A stretch of DNA of 64,000 nt from Bacillus crepusculi (GCF_014764715.1 NZ_JACXXE010000002.1:248001-312000), one strand, 5' to 3'. Counted from the first letter of the stretch, positions 1-12,210 are shown. The notes: generated by a model not told the origin, from the letters alone. Program-made: numbers and translations.

Positions 1-725
1 ACCTTTCTAAACAAGCGGCAGCTTACCGTGAGCTTTCATTATTACTTCGTCGTCCTCCAGGTCGTGAGGCATTCCCTGGTGATGTTTTCTACCTTCACTC
101 TCGTTTATTAGAACGTGCAGCGAAGCTTAGTGACGAAAAGGGTGGCGGTTCTATCACAGCATTGCCTTTCGTAGAAACGCAGGCTGGTGATATCTCTGCA
201 TATATCCCAACAAACGTTATTTCAATTACAGATGGACAGATTTTCTTACAATCTGACCTCTTCTTCTCAGGCGTACGTCCAGCGGTAAACGCAGGATTGT
301 CTGTATCCCGTGTAGGTGGTTCTGCACAAATCAAAGCGATGAAAAAGGTAGCGGGTACACTTCGTTTGGACCTTGCTTCTTATCGTGAGCTTGAAGCATT
401 TGCTCAGTTTGGATCTGATCTAGACCAAGCCACTCAAGCGAAATTAAACCGTGGTGCAAGAACAGTTGAAGTGTTAAAACAAGACTTGAACAAACCGCTT
501 AAAGTTGAAAAACAAGTAGCGATTCTTTATGCACTTACAAGAGGATACCTAGACGATGTCGCGATTGCTGATGTGAAACGCTTTGAAGCTGAGTTATTTA
601 TGTACATTGAAGAAAACCATAAAGACTTGTTTGACACAATCTCTCAAACAGGAAACATGCCTGCTGATGAAGAGTGGAAAACAGCAATCGAAGGCTTTAA
701 ACGTACGTTTGCACCAAGCAACTAA
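1..725 (+). CDS. atpA: ATP synthase F1 alpha subunit, 3' part
   Basis: This is the C-terminal part of the regulatory/catalytic-interface alpha subunit of the F1Fo ATP synthase, acting at the cytoplasmic face of the membrane. The open frame begins at base 3 with the window edge and encodes 240 residues. It opens with the alpha-specific arginine-finger stretch ([20 protein letters not shown]), then [29 protein letters not shown], and the C-terminal helical domain. The gene start lies outside the window, so upstream atp genes are expected there. It is followed after about 90 bases by atpG in the same direction, the usual alpha-gamma-beta-epsilon order. Identification is very secure; only the N-terminal nucleotide-binding region is missing. 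Confidence 0.97.
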   Translation, partial: LSKQAAAYRELSLLLRRPPGREAFPGDVFYLHSRLLERAAKLSDEKGGGSITALPFVETQAGDISAYIPTNVISITDGQIFLQSDLFFSGVRPAVNAGLSVSRVGGSAQIKAMKKVAGTLRLDLASYRELEAFAQFGSDLDQATQAKLNRGARTVEVLKQDLNKPLKVEKQVAILYALTRGYLDDVAIADVKRFEAELFMYIEENHKDLFDTISQTGNMPADEEWKTAIEGFKRTFAPSN

Positions 726-795
726 TTAGTAATCTTTCCGAGAGAAAAAGATTCTCTTTTTCTCTCTTTTCACGTAAATGAACACGGATTCCTGA

Positions 796-1680
<885 letters not shown>

Positions 1681-1686
1681 AAATAA

Positions 1687-3126
<1,440 letters not shown>

Positions 3127-3138
3127 TCTGGTCCTTAG

Positions 3139-3546
<408 letters not shown>

Positions 3547-3553
3547 AACAGAA

Positions 3554-3590
3554 AATCCTTCTTATCACAATGATAAGAAGGATTTTTTTA
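3554..3590 (+). terminator. Terminator of the atp operon
   Basis: AATCCTTCTTATCA pairs perfectly with TGATAAGAAGGATT around a 3-base CAA loop, followed by a run of T residues. It lies directly after atpC. The opposing gene at 3596 ends here too, and the A-rich 5' flank could let it work in both directions. Confidence 0.92.
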
Positions 3591-3595
3591 AAGAA

Positions 3596-4063
3596 TTACA
3601 TGAGAGACTGATACATCGACACATAAGGATGAGATGCTTGTTTTTCAAGATATAAGTGCTCACAAAACTGCGTATTGTGCCACGTTTTATTGTTTCGGCG
3701 CAAACCTAGCGTATATTGATGCGGGGAGTCCATATAAGGCCGCACGACCCAGTCAGCATCTGTATGATGCCGGATGATAACCTCTCCCATATACACACTC
3801 ATCATCGCTTCTAAAGCTTCAATAGGCATTTTCCACTCAGCAAAAAGCTGCTGGGAAAACGCATCAAAGTATAATGATTCTAACTGATACAGGCTTTCCT
3901 CAGAGTAATCCAAAGAAATGTTATGAAAATGACACAATTGTGCTAATTCTTCTAGCTGTGTCTGTCTATAATCAAAGTAGAAAGCAATGGCCTCCCATTC
4001 ATGATCAAATGAGGGAACCAATTCTCCGTACAAATCAACAAAGTCAGGAAAAGAATCTTTCAA
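3596..4063 (-). CDS. Small protein of unknown function
   Basis: I do not recognise this gene. It encodes about 155 acidic, aromatic-rich residues with no signal peptide or membrane segment. Two stretches stand out: a helix-like segment ALEAMMSVYMGEVIIRHH, and a following WVVRPYMDSPHQYTLGLRRNN; the motif GEVIIRH...DADWVV resembles small soluble proteins with a conserved G-E-V helix, but I cannot name the family. I prefer TTG 4063 as the start because AAGGAG lies 9 bases upstream; an in-frame ATG at 4096 would extend it by 11 residues but its own AAGGAG abuts the start. It lies convergent to atpC and does not belong to the core atp-ywzB-ywmB-murAA order as I recall it from B. subtilis. Confidence 0.7.
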   Translation of the reverse strand: MKDSFPDFVDLYGELVPSFDHEWEAIAFYFDYRQTQLEELAQLCHFHNISLDYSEESLYQLESLYFDAFSQQLFAEWKMPIEALEAMMSVYMGEVIIRHHTDADWVVRPYMDSPHQYTLGLRRNNKTWHNTQFCEHLYLEKQASHPYVSMYQSLM

Positions 4064-4234
4064 TGTGTTCAGCTCCTTCCACACGCAGTATATCATCTCC
4101 TTGGCACGAGGATAAGAGGGGATTCACACTAAATGTAGCTCTTTTTTCCAAATGATTCATCTTTCCGATTTTCGGGGGATATAATGAAAGGGAGTTTTCC
4201 TTTACAGAAATAAATAAAAGGAGGATTCAACTGT

Positions 4235-4465
4235 ATGGAAGACGTAGGACAACAAGCAATCGTGAGTATTGTGATCCACCTATTTTTTATTGCAATTACA
4301 TGGTGGGCATTGCTTGCCGTAAATATTGACCCACTGATTAAAAAAGGGAAAATCGTTCAGGCAAGGTTGCTGATGATGCTCATTACCATCGCCATCGCTT
4401 CTGCGGTCAGCAATTTCTTCCTTGACTACTTAAATTTCTCCAGACAAATTCCTTATATGTTTTAA
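4235..4465 (+). CDS. ywzB: DUF1146 small membrane protein YwzB
   Basis: This 76-residue protein has two hydrophobic segments (about residues 8-28 and 45-65) separated by the short basic loop DPLIKKGKIVQ, typical of the DUF1146 family. Function is unknown; the family is conserved between the atp operon and murA in many Firmicutes. ATG 4235 has AAAGGAGG upstream. It is followed after 130 bases by ywmB in the same direction. Confidence 0.85.
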   Translation: MEDVGQQAIVSIVIHLFFIAITWWALLAVNIDPLIKKGKIVQARLLMMLITIAIASAVSNFFLDYLNFSRQIPYMF

Positions 4466-4594
4466 CATAAAAGGTTTGGTTACTGCCTTCTGCGGGAACG
4501 TAAAAAGAGGGTTCAAAAGTATGGCCTTTTGATGACTTTTCCACGTATGCATTGGCCTCCTTGCGGCAACACTTGTAGCAAGGGGGAATGACAA

Positions 4595-5329
4595 GTGAGA
4601 AAGTATTTGAAAGGTTGGCCATTATGTGTGTTTATTCTTTTTTTTGTTCTGATGATTCAAGGGGTTCGTGCGGAAGAATCTTCCCCGCTCGCCCAAATAG
4701 CAGAAGGTCTGAAAAACCAGCAAATCGAAGTGGATGGATGGACCCTGCATGCCAAAACAAATGTAGATATTTCAACCGAACAATTTTCAAAAAAAGTGAA
4801 ACGTTTGAAAGACGAACTACGACAGTATGAGTGGACCGAAAAAAAAGAGAAACATGTCACCAAAGTCACAGGAATTTACAAAGATGAAAAAAATGATACA
4901 GTTTCGAAAATTTTACTCGTGAAGACCGACACAAAATCCAATCAAAAGTCGTATTTATTATATGAGCAAAAAGGTGCTCGCCCACTGAATACCTGGAAGC
5001 ATACATATGATCAGTTCGTACGTCATGCAAAAAGCATATTACAAGAGAAATTTGTAATTTTTACTTGTCTCGATGGTCATGTAAATGGTATGATGGATGT
5101 TGTTTTGCAAAAAAAAGCTGAAATGATAGCAAATGAATTTCAAGCAAAACCTGTTGAGTATCTCGTTGAGTCTAATTTTGTGTCGCTTTCCGCTTACACA
5201 GAGAAGTGGGAACAGTTCATTATGACTTCAAATGATAAAATGAATGTTCAAATTGCCATCAGAAGTTCGGAAATGAACGAAAATCATACGATTACGGTTG
5301 GCACACCAATCGTAACGACTGAATATTAA
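4595..5329 (+). CDS. ywmB: YwmB family secreted/lumenal protein of unknown function
   Basis: A 244-residue protein with an N-terminal hydrophobic segment (KGWPLCVFILFFVLMIQGV) followed by A-E-E, consistent with an export signal or anchor. The rest is soluble, Lys- and Glu-rich. Position between ywzB and murAA and overall size match YwmB, a protein whose structure resembles the TATA-binding fold but whose role is unknown. GTG 4595 is preceded by AAGGGGGAA at a good distance; an ATG at 4588 is in another frame. Start choice is fairly secure. Only 32 bases separate it from murAA. Confidence 0.85.
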   Translation: MRKYLKGWPLCVFILFFVLMIQGVRAEESSPLAQIAEGLKNQQIEVDGWTLHAKTNVDISTEQFSKKVKRLKDELRQYEWTEKKEKHVTKVTGIYKDEKNDTVSKILLVKTDTKSNQKSYLLYEQKGARPLNTWKHTYDQFVRHAKSILQEKFVIFTCLDGHVNGMMDVVLQKKAEMIANEFQAKPVEYLVESNFVSLSAYTEKWEQFIMTSNDKMNVQIAIRSSEMNENHTITVGTPIVTTEY

Positions 5330-5361
5330 TATAGAGAATTTGGGACGCGGAGGGGAAGACC

Positions 5362-6669
5362 TTGGAAAAAATCATCGTCCGCGGCGGTCAAAAGTTAAAC
5401 GGCACAGTTAAAGTAGAAGGCGCAAAAAATGCCGTTTTACCAGTTATCGCTGCATCTTTGTTAGCAAGTACAGAAAAAAGCGTAATTTGTGATGTACCTA
5501 CGCTCTCCGATGTATATACAATCAATGAAGTGTTACGTCATTTAGGAGCAGAAGTACATTTTGAAAATAACGAAGTATCAGTAGATGCATCTCATGCACT
5601 AGAAACTGAGGCTCCGTTTGAGTATGTGCGTAAAATGCGGGCATCTGTGCTCGTCATGGGACCACTTTTAGCAAGAACAGGTCATGCAAGAGTCGCATTA
5701 CCTGGAGGCTGTGCGATTGGTTCAAGACCAATTGATCAGCATTTAAAAGGCTTTGAAGCAATGGGAGCTAAAATTCAAGTAGGAAATGGTTTCATCGAGG
5801 CTGAAGTTGAAGGCCGTTTAAAAGGTGCAAAAATCTATTTGGATTTCCCAAGTGTGGGTGCAACTGAAAACATCATCATGGCAGCAGCGTTAGCTGAAGG
5901 AACAACCATTTTAGAAAACGTAGCAAAAGAACCTGAAATTGTTGATTTGGCAAACTACATCAATGCCATGGGCGGTAAGGTTCGCGGAGCTGGTACTGGT
6001 ACAATCAAAATCGAAGGTGTAGAAACACTTCACGGTGCAAAACACAACATCATCCCTGACAGAATCGAAGCGGGTACTTTCATGGTGGCAGCAGCCATTA
6101 CAGAAGGAAATGTCCTTGTAAAAGGCGCAGTGCCAGAGCACATGACTTCACTTGTTGCGAAAATGGAAGAAATGGGTATTCAGATCATTGAAGAAGAAGA
6201 AGGTTTAAGAGTCATTGGACCACCTGAGCTCAAGCCAATCGATCTAAAAACAATGCCGCATCCTGGGTTCCCAACAGATATGCAATCTCAGATGATGGCG
6301 CTATTGCTTCGTGCAAACGGAACAAGCATGATCACAGAAACGGTCTTTGAAAACCGCTTTATGCATGCTGAGGAATTCCGCCGTATGAATGGCGATATTA
6401 AAATTGAGGGTCGCTCTGTGATTATCAATGGGCCGGTTCAACTTCAAGGTGCTGAAGTGGCAGCGACTGATTTAAGAGCAGGAGCAGCACTTGTACTTGC
6501 TGGATTAGTGGCAGAAGGTCATACACGTGTCACTGAATTGAAGCATATTGACCGTGGGTATGTGAACTTCCATCAAAAGCTTGCAGCAATCGGTGCAGAT
6601 ATTGAAAGAGTAAACGATGAATCAGCAGATGTGACACAAGAACAAGTTGTATCAGATCTGAACGCGTAA
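5362..6669 (+). CDS. murAA: UDP-N-acetylglucosamine 1-carboxyvinyltransferase
   Basis: MurAA transfers enolpyruvate from PEP to UDP-GlcNAc, the first committed step of peptidoglycan synthesis, in the cytoplasm. The 435-residue product begins [22 protein letters not shown] with the substrate-binding KN motif (Lys22-Asn23). The mobile loop [15 protein letters not shown] carries Cys117, the fosfomycin-reactive catalytic residue, so the enzyme should be fosfomycin sensitive. TTG 5362 is used, with GGAGGGGAAG upstream. It lies in the conserved order ywzB-ywmB-murAA-spoIID. Confidence 0.97.
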   Translation: MEKIIVRGGQKLNGTVKVEGAKNAVLPVIAASLLASTEKSVICDVPTLSDVYTINEVLRHLGAEVHFENNEVSVDASHALETEAPFEYVRKMRASVLVMGPLLARTGHARVALPGGCAIGSRPIDQHLKGFEAMGAKIQVGNGFIEAEVEGRLKGAKIYLDFPSVGATENIIMAAALAEGTTILENVAKEPEIVDLANYINAMGGKVRGAGTGTIKIEGVETLHGAKHNIIPDRIEAGTFMVAAAITEGNVLVKGAVPEHMTSLVAKMEEMGIQIIEEEEGLRVIGPPELKPIDLKTMPHPGFPTDMQSQMMALLLRANGTSMITETVFENRFMHAEEFRRMNGDIKIEGRSVIINGPVQLQGAEVAATDLRAGAALVLAGLVAEGHTRVTELKHIDRGYVNFHQKLAAIGADIERVNDESADVTQEQVVSDLNA

Positions 6670-6677
6670 TCATAAAG

Positions 6678-6718
6678 AAATCAGTGTGTCCATTGGGGCA
6701 TGCTGATTTTTTTTTTAG
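6678..6718 (+). terminator. Terminator after murAA
   Basis: Imperfect hairpin: AAATCAG on the left and CTGATTT on the right, with inner GTGTCC/GGGGCAT pairing, followed by about ten T residues. It is placed immediately after murAA. Confidence 0.85.
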
Positions 6719-6859
6719 ACTCATAGAATGCTTTTTAAAAGCTTACCATTAGTGTATCCAATCGTTTTAATTTTTATTCATAAAGACGGACAGTAAAATC
6801 AATTGGCGAAGAGCATGTGGGCATGATCGAAAGTCTTGTCCAATGAATGAAAGAAGCTG

Positions 6860-6888
6860 TCATATTAGCTTGTCCCCCCCCATAGGAT
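6860..6888 (+). promoter_or_regulatory. Sigma-E-type promoter of spoIID
   Basis: TCATATT (6860-6866) fits the sigma-E -35 consensus KMATATT exactly. After a 14-base spacer, CATAGGAT (6881-6888) fits CATACAHT at six positions. spoIID is a classic mother-cell sigma-E gene and the element lies 35 bases upstream of its ATG. The spacer ends in a run of C residues that continues into the -10. Confidence 0.8.
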
Positions 6889-6923
6889 AAAAGAGATTCA
6901 ATGACAAATGGGGGCAGCCAAAT

Positions 6924-7949
6924 ATGAAACCAATGATTTGGACAATCGCAGGAATGTGCATCATTATTTTAATGATTCCAACTTTACTCGTGTTGCCGAC
7001 GTTTCAAGGGAAACCCGCGGCCAGCCAACACGTAGCAGCGGAACCATCAGTTAAAAAAGAAGTGAAAGGTTCTGTCAAACTGAAGCAATCCCCCGTCTCC
7101 ATTCCCGTCTATCGTTCGACTCATCAGCAGGTAGAAAACATACCTTTAGAAGAGTATGTGATCGGTGTCGTAGCTTCTGAGATGCCAGCTGATTTTGAAA
7201 TGGAGGCGCTCAAGGCACAGGCACTCGCTGCTAGAACGTATATCGTCAGACAAATGATCATCGACAAGACCGTAAAATCACCAAAAGGCTCTCTTGTAGA
7301 TGACACGCAAATGTTCCAAGTCTACAAAAACAAACAGGAACTCAAGAAAATTTGGGGGAAAGCGTACAACTGGAAACTAAAAAAGGTCACAGAAGCTGTC
7401 GCCAGCACACAAGGGAAAGTGCTGACCTATGACGAAAAACCAATTGATGCTTCTTTCTTTTCTACAAGTAATGGGAAAACTGAAAATGCAGAAGCCTATT
7501 GGAAAAACGAAATCCCTTATTTGAAAAGTGTCTCAAGTAAATGGGACGAAAAATCACCTAAGTTTCAAAACACAAAAACCATCACGGTGAGTGAATTTCA
7601 GCAAAAACTAGGTGTGACGCTCAGTCAGCAGGATCAGGTCGGACAGATTGTAGAACGGACACCAGGAAACCAAGTAGCCAAAGCCGTGATAAACGGTAAA
7701 ACATTGACAGGCCGAGACATTCGAGAATCACTGGGACTTCACTCAGCTGATTTTACATGGGAAAGAAAGGGCCAGCAAATTGTGATTACGACAAAAGGAT
7801 ACGGACATGGAGTAGGGATGAGCCAATATGGTGCGCATTATATGGCGCAGTCAGGTAAAAAAGTAGAAGCCATTGTGAAACATTATTATAAAGGGATTCA
7901 AATTGAATCAGCTGATCGTTTTCTCAACACGTATATGGCTAAAAAATAA
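6924..7949 (+). CDS. spoIID: Stage II sporulation protein D, engulfment peptidoglycan hydrolase
   Basis: SpoIID is a lytic transglycosylase that degrades septal peptidoglycan with SpoIIP and SpoIIM to drive engulfment of the forespore. The 341-residue protein has an N-terminal membrane anchor (residues about 5-26) and the SpoIID/LytB domain: LEEYVIGVVASEMPADFEMEAL with the catalytic Glu, AQALAARTYIV, and the C-terminal GYGHGVGMSQYGA motif. ATG 6924 is preceded by GGGGGCAG. The sigma-E-type promoter just upstream and the terminator just downstream suggest a single-gene unit. Confidence 0.96.
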   Translation: MKPMIWTIAGMCIIILMIPTLLVLPTFQGKPAASQHVAAEPSVKKEVKGSVKLKQSPVSIPVYRSTHQQVENIPLEEYVIGVVASEMPADFEMEALKAQALAARTYIVRQMIIDKTVKSPKGSLVDDTQMFQVYKNKQELKKIWGKAYNWKLKKVTEAVASTQGKVLTYDEKPIDASFFSTSNGKTENAEAYWKNEIPYLKSVSSKWDEKSPKFQNTKTITVSEFQQKLGVTLSQQDQVGQIVERTPGNQVAKAVINGKTLTGRDIRESLGLHSADFTWERKGQQIVITTKGYGHGVGMSQYGAHYMAQSGKKVEAIVKHYYKGIQIESADRFLNTYMAKK

Positions 7950-7954
7950 AAGCA

Positions 7955-7984
7955 AAGGTGCCTCAGAAACGGGGCATCTTTTTA
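7955..7984 (+). terminator. Terminator after spoIID
   Basis: AAAGGTGCC pairs with GGCATCTTT across a ten-base loop, followed by TTTTTA. Confidence 0.8.
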
Positions 7985-8272
7985 TATGTTCAAAAAGGTT
8001 TGAACAGAATGTGTCAAATTGCGACTTAAGACACAGGCCAGGAAATCTTAAACATTTACGTCCCGACAAGAACCGATGGCCGATACAAAGTCCCTCGAAA
8101 GACAGAGAAAACAAGGGGATAAATGTGACGTTAGGTGAAAATATCTAGACATCTGACAGAATTTTAGTGATTTTGATGAAAGAGAAAAAGGGATCGAGTC
8201 CTATACCATTCCATGACAGAATAATTTACGATTAAGATGTTTCAATCAAATACATAAGGAGGAAGGAAAAGT
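7985..8272. other. Intergenic region upstream of ywmC
   Basis: No convincing gene. It contains an inverted repeat GTTCAAA-aagg-TTTGAAC at 7988-8005 and the ywmC ribosome binding site AAGGAGGAAGG at 8257-8267. I could not pick a promoter with confidence. Confidence 0.5.
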
Positions 8273-8971
8273 ATGTTGAAAAAAGTATTTACACTCGTAA
8301 CCTTAGCTGCATTGACATTATCTATGTCAATCTCTTCACCAGTATTTGCAGAAGCATCTACAGTCAAAAAACATAACAAAGATGTAAGAGTCACTATCTT
8401 ACTTGATGCAAGTGGAAGCATGGCAAGAAAAGTAGAGGGAGAGCGCAAATTTGACCTCGCAAAACAAGAGGTATTTAAATTTGCACAGTCACTTCCAAAA
8501 GACGCTAAGATTCGTATGAGCTTGTTTGGTTCTGAAGGAAACAACAAAAATTCAGGTAAAGCTCAATCATGTGAAGTCATTAGAGGCGTTTACGGCGTAC
8601 AGCCTTACGAAAAAGATAGCTTTGAAAACTCTTTAAACGGACTTGGACCAAATGGCTGGACACCAATTGCACGTGCTCTTGAACATGCAAAGCAAACGGA
8701 TGAGCAGCTTAATGAAGGAACAAAACATATTGTGTACCTAATCACTGATGGCGAAGAAACTTGTGGCGGAGATCCAGTAAAAGTAGCAAAAGAATTGCAT
8801 AACTCAAAAGGATCGACTGTTGTCAATGTCATCGGATTAGACTTTAACGATGGTTATGAAGGTCAATTAAAGCAAGTAGCCAAAGCTGGTAAAGGTCATT
8901 ACTACCAAGCAAGCACTGGGAAAGAGATGGGTTCTATCTTTACGGCAGAATCATTAAAACTACACGAATAA
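8273..8971 (+). CDS. ywmC: Secreted von Willebrand factor A domain protein YwmC
   Basis: A 232-residue exported protein with a signal peptide (MLKKVFTLVTLAALTLSMS ... PVFA-EA). The VWA domain follows: MIDAS motif DASGSMAR near residue 45, the Thr-containing GWTPIARAL, and ITDGEETCGGDP. Such domains bind a divalent metal and protein ligands; the specific role of YwmC is unknown. Two cysteines (SCEVIRG and ETCGGD) are conserved in the neighbouring paralogue and could form a disulphide outside the cell. ywmD follows 82 bases later; the pair looks like a tandem duplication. Confidence 0.88.
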   Translation: MLKKVFTLVTLAALTLSMSISSPVFAEASTVKKHNKDVRVTILLDASGSMARKVEGERKFDLAKQEVFKFAQSLPKDAKIRMSLFGSEGNNKNSGKAQSCEVIRGVYGVQPYEKDSFENSLNGLGPNGWTPIARALEHAKQTDEQLNEGTKHIVYLITDGEETCGGDPVKVAKELHNSKGSTVVNVIGLDFNDGYEGQLKQVAKAGKGHYYQASTGKEMGSIFTAESLKLHE

Positions 8972-9052
8972 CTTGTTGAACAAAAGGGAAACGATTGATT
9001 TATGCTTTCGTTTCTCTTTTTCTGTACAAATGTAAAAAGGGAGGTTTTATTA

Positions 9053-9727
9053 ATGAAAAGAAATATTGTCTTAACCATTTTAGCTAGTCTTGTCTTGCTT
9101 CTTTCTTCACCAGCTCATGCTGTGACAAAACAGGAGCCTGCTCATGTGGTCATATTACTCGATTTAAGCGGCAGCATGGCACAATCGGTTGAGGGAGAAA
9201 AGAAAATCGACATCGCCAAACGTTCTATTCAAAGCTTTGCAAGTATTTTATCAGAAGATACGCAAGTCCTACTTCGTGTATTTGGTCATGAAGGAACCAA
9301 TAAAAATGCAGGAAAAGCCGTTTCATGTGCAAGTTCTGAAGCCGTTTATGGGTTTGGAACATATGAGCAAACCACATTTCAGCAAGCGCTAAATGTGTAT
9401 GGTCCAACAGGGTGGACACCGCTGGCAAAAGCATTAACTGATACGAAACAAGATTTTGAAGATCACCAAGCTGAAGGGAAAAACATCGTATATGTGGTCA
9501 GCGATGGTGAAGAAACATGTGGCGGGAGCCCATCACAAGCAGCAAAGGAATTACATGAAGATGGTATTGATACAATCGTCAATATCATTGGCTTCGATGT
9601 GAATGAAAAAGAAGCAAAAAGTTTAAAATCTGTTGCAAAAGCGGGTGGTGGACAATATCAGCCGGCAGCAAATGCAGAAGAATTGAAACAGATTCTTCAA
9701 CAAGAAGCGAACACTCTTGGTCAGTAG
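9053..9727 (+). CDS. ywmD: Secreted von Willebrand factor A domain protein YwmD
   Basis: A 224-residue paralogue of the preceding gene, with signal peptide (MKRNIVLTILASLVLLLSSPAHA) and VWA motifs DLSGSMAQ, GPTGWTPLAKAL and VSDGEETCGGSP. ATG 9053 is preceded by AAAGGGAGG; in-frame codons further upstream lack a site. The two proteins share the segments NKNAGKA(V/Q)SC and DGEETCGG. No function is established to my knowledge; extracellular protein-protein interaction is inferred from the domain. Confidence 0.87.
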   Translation: MKRNIVLTILASLVLLLSSPAHAVTKQEPAHVVILLDLSGSMAQSVEGEKKIDIAKRSIQSFASILSEDTQVLLRVFGHEGTNKNAGKAVSCASSEAVYGFGTYEQTTFQQALNVYGPTGWTPLAKALTDTKQDFEDHQAEGKNIVYVVSDGEETCGGSPSQAAKELHEDGIDTIVNIIGFDVNEKEAKSLKSVAKAGGGQYQPAANAEELKQILQQEANTLGQ

Positions 9728-9737
9728 GATGTAAATG

Positions 9738-9770
9738 GCAGCTGGGGAAAACAACCCCAGCTGCTTTTTT
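9738..9770 (+). terminator. Terminator after ywmD
   Basis: GCAGCTGGGG pairs perfectly with CCCCAGCTGC around AAAACAA, followed by six T residues. It also separates ywmD from the convergent molybdoenzyme gene ending at 9780. Confidence 0.92.
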
Positions 9771-9779
9771 AGTTTTTGA

Positions 9780-12128
9780 TCAATTTAAAGTCGTTTCTAA
9801 TTCATCAATTCGTTTCTCCACGTAGTGCTGATCTTTTCTTGCATGAAAGGTTTCGGCTTTTTCTAATATCGCAGTCGTATTATATTCTGGAATCTGTGAA
9901 TAGCTCTCATAAACACCTTTAGGAATTAAAACGTTCCCTTCTGGCCAATAAACAGCGATATTTCCACGTTTTAATTCCCCGAATTGAGCAACTCCTTGAT
10001 AGGATCCATATTGATTAAAAAGAACGACAGGGTCACCTTCTTGGACGTAAAGTTCTTTTGCATCTTCTTCATTCATCAAGATAGAATGGCGCTTTCCACC
10101 ATTAAAGGCATCCTTTTCACTGTAGATCATAGAGTTGAATTGTTTACCTCGTCTTGTTGTGATATGAAAATGCCCCTCAGTTTTCCGGTATTGAGGCAGC
10201 TGGGCAGGTAGAAGGTGTCCCTTGCCATCCGGTGTTGGACATACACCATCTTCGCAAAGCCATGCGCCTCCCCATTGAAAAACGTCCCCTTTATGACGCA
10301 AATGCTGTATGCCATCATAATTTCGATTCGCGATGGCAATCTCACGGCGAATGTCTTCAGCATGTTCAAAATGAATCAGCTCGGCATCTTCTGGTCGGAC
10401 TCTTTTCGCAAGATCAATATAAATGTCCCATTCTGCTCTGGCTTCTTCAATACGAGGTCCTTCAATTTCTGGACTGAAATATACCATGCGTTCCGTACTG
10501 GTTGATGTACCACCACCTGGCTGTTCATACCTTGTCATAGCAGGCAGAACAATTACCGTCTCTTCTGCCTCTACTAGTGTAGAGGTATTCAAAATGATAT
10601 CTTGATGGACACGGAGCTCGAGCTCAGATAATGCTTTTTCAATAGCTTCTGGATTTGGCATCGTTTCTAAAAAATTTCCACCGCTAGTAAACAGCATTTT
10701 GAGTTTTTGTGGGTGATCTTTAGGGAGAGCCATCTTTTCAAACGATTGACCGATGGTATCACCATGCCATTTTGGAATATCAAATCCCCATATCTTCTCG
10801 ATTCTTTCAATATTCTCTTCATCAAAATCACTTCCTGGCAAAACAAATGGATCTGCGCCCATTTCGCCTGAACCCTGGACGCCACTATGTCCACGAATCG
10901 GCATGACACCACAATGTTTTCTACCAATAAATCCACGTAACATGGCAAGGTTGGCGACTTGCGATATATTATCTGTTGCAAATCGGTGCTGGGTAAGGCC
11001 CATACTCCAAATAAAAACGCCTGAATTGGCATTGGCAAGGAGGACTGCAAATTCTTTCATTCTTTCTTTTGACAATCCTGATGATACTTCTAGATCCTCC
11101 CACTTCAACTGTTCGACATGTTGCTTTAAATCCTTTATGCCGGTTGTATGGGCTTGAATAAATTCATGGTCAAGAGCGGAATGAGGAGTCTGCTGCTCCA
11201 TATCAAACCAATGTTTGATGACGCCGTTCATAAATGCGATATCGCCGCCTATATTGACTTGATAAAAATCATCAGCTATTTTTGTTCCGAATAAAGCACT
11301 TTCCGGAATAGAGGGAACCCAGTACTTTTCCATTGCAGGCTCTTTGTACGGATTGATGACAATAATTTTGGTTCCTTTCTTTTTAGCAGCATACATATAT
11401 TTAGTGGAAACAGGCTGATTGTTTGCCGCGACTGATCCCCAAAAAATCAATACATCCGTTCCAATCCAATCACTGTAATTACAGCTAGAAGCACCTATGC
11501 CAAGCGAACGTTTAAGAGCGGTTTTGCTTGGTGAATGGCAAATGCGAGAAGCATTATCGATATGATTTGTTCCCATAAATCGTGCAGCCTTCGCAGCAGT
11601 ATAATAAACTTCATTTGTAATCCCTCTGGCCGTTAAGTAGAAAGCGAGCTGTCGTTTATCAATTGATTTGATTTTAGCTGCGATTTGATCTAACGCATCA
11701 TTCCAAGAAATACGTGTGAAGGCATTCTGCCCTTTTTTTCGAATCAGTGGATAAGGAATACGGCCAAGTTTACGCAGAGCGGTGCTATCCATTTTTTTTA
11801 GCTGATGAATATCTTCGAACCACTTTGGGTCAATAGCTGACATTGTGTTAAGACGAAGTACATTTAGCCTTGTAGTGCATATATGAGGTCCTGCGAGTGT
11901 CTGATCGTATAAGCCTGAAACACCAAGGGCACAGCCATCACAAACGCCCTGCGTTAAAATACGGTACGCATAAGGGAGGTTATCCTTGTTTTCCCAAGCC
12001 ACCTTCATCGTATCTCGAATGTGCTTAGGTTTCACTTTTCCAAGCCCCATTGGAGCAAAAGAGGCCCATAGCTTTGGTGAGGGTTTTTTGTTGAGTTTAA
12101 TAGGCCCCTTGTGTTTTGTTTTCCCCAT
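9780..12128 (-). CDS. FdhF/YdeP-family molybdopterin oxidoreductase
   Basis: A 782-residue molybdopterin-dependent oxidoreductase of the FdhF/YdeP type. Near residues 60-90 it has GVCDGCALG and ICTTRL, cysteines suited to an Fe-S cluster. RICHSPSKTALKRSLG around residue 200 holds the Cys expected to ligate molybdenum at the position of Sec/Cys in formate dehydrogenases. LIFWGSVAANNQPVS and GHSGVQGSGEMGADP fit the pterin-binding domain, and FHITTRRGKQFNSM opens the C-terminal dinucleotide-binding domain. Physiological substrate is unproven: YdeP members are often called formate dehydrogenases by similarity. Context (OFA transporter, fdhD, moaA) supports a formate-linked role. ATG 12128 follows GGAGGGTGAT. 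Confidence 0.85.
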   Translation of the reverse strand: MGKTKHKGPIKLNKKPSPKLWASFAPMGLGKVKPKHIRDTMKVAWENKDNLPYAYRILTQGVCDGCALGVSGLYDQTLAGPHICTTRLNVLRLNTMSAIDPKWFEDIHQLKKMDSTALRKLGRIPYPLIRKKGQNAFTRISWNDALDQIAAKIKSIDKRQLAFYLTARGITNEVYYTAAKAARFMGTNHIDNASRICHSPSKTALKRSLGIGASSCNYSDWIGTDVLIFWGSVAANNQPVSTKYMYAAKKKGTKIIVINPYKEPAMEKYWVPSIPESALFGTKIADDFYQVNIGGDIAFMNGVIKHWFDMEQQTPHSALDHEFIQAHTTGIKDLKQHVEQLKWEDLEVSSGLSKERMKEFAVLLANANSGVFIWSMGLTQHRFATDNISQVANLAMLRGFIGRKHCGVMPIRGHSGVQGSGEMGADPFVLPGSDFDEENIERIEKIWGFDIPKWHGDTIGQSFEKMALPKDHPQKLKMLFTSGGNFLETMPNPEAIEKALSELELRVHQDIILNTSTLVEAEETVIVLPAMTRYEQPGGGTSTSTERMVYFSPEIEGPRIEEARAEWDIYIDLAKRVRPEDAELIHFEHAEDIRREIAIANRNYDGIQHLRHKGDVFQWGGAWLCEDGVCPTPDGKGHLLPAQLPQYRKTEGHFHITTRRGKQFNSMIYSEKDAFNGGKRHSILMNEEDAKELYVQEGDPVVLFNQYGSYQGVAQFGELKRGNIAVYWPEGNVLIPKGVYESYSQIPEYNTTAILEKAETFHARKDQHYVEKRIDELETTLN

Positions 12129-12210
12129 GATATCATCACCCTCCTATTACTTTGTAAAACGTTTTCATATCTAAAAATTACCTTTAGATTTTGATTCTGT
12201 CAAATTCAAA

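Noticed and set aside
8000..8150. Short frame of about 80 codons between spoIID and ywmC
   Set aside because: It overlaps the spoIID end and terminator, has no ribosome site and unusual composition.
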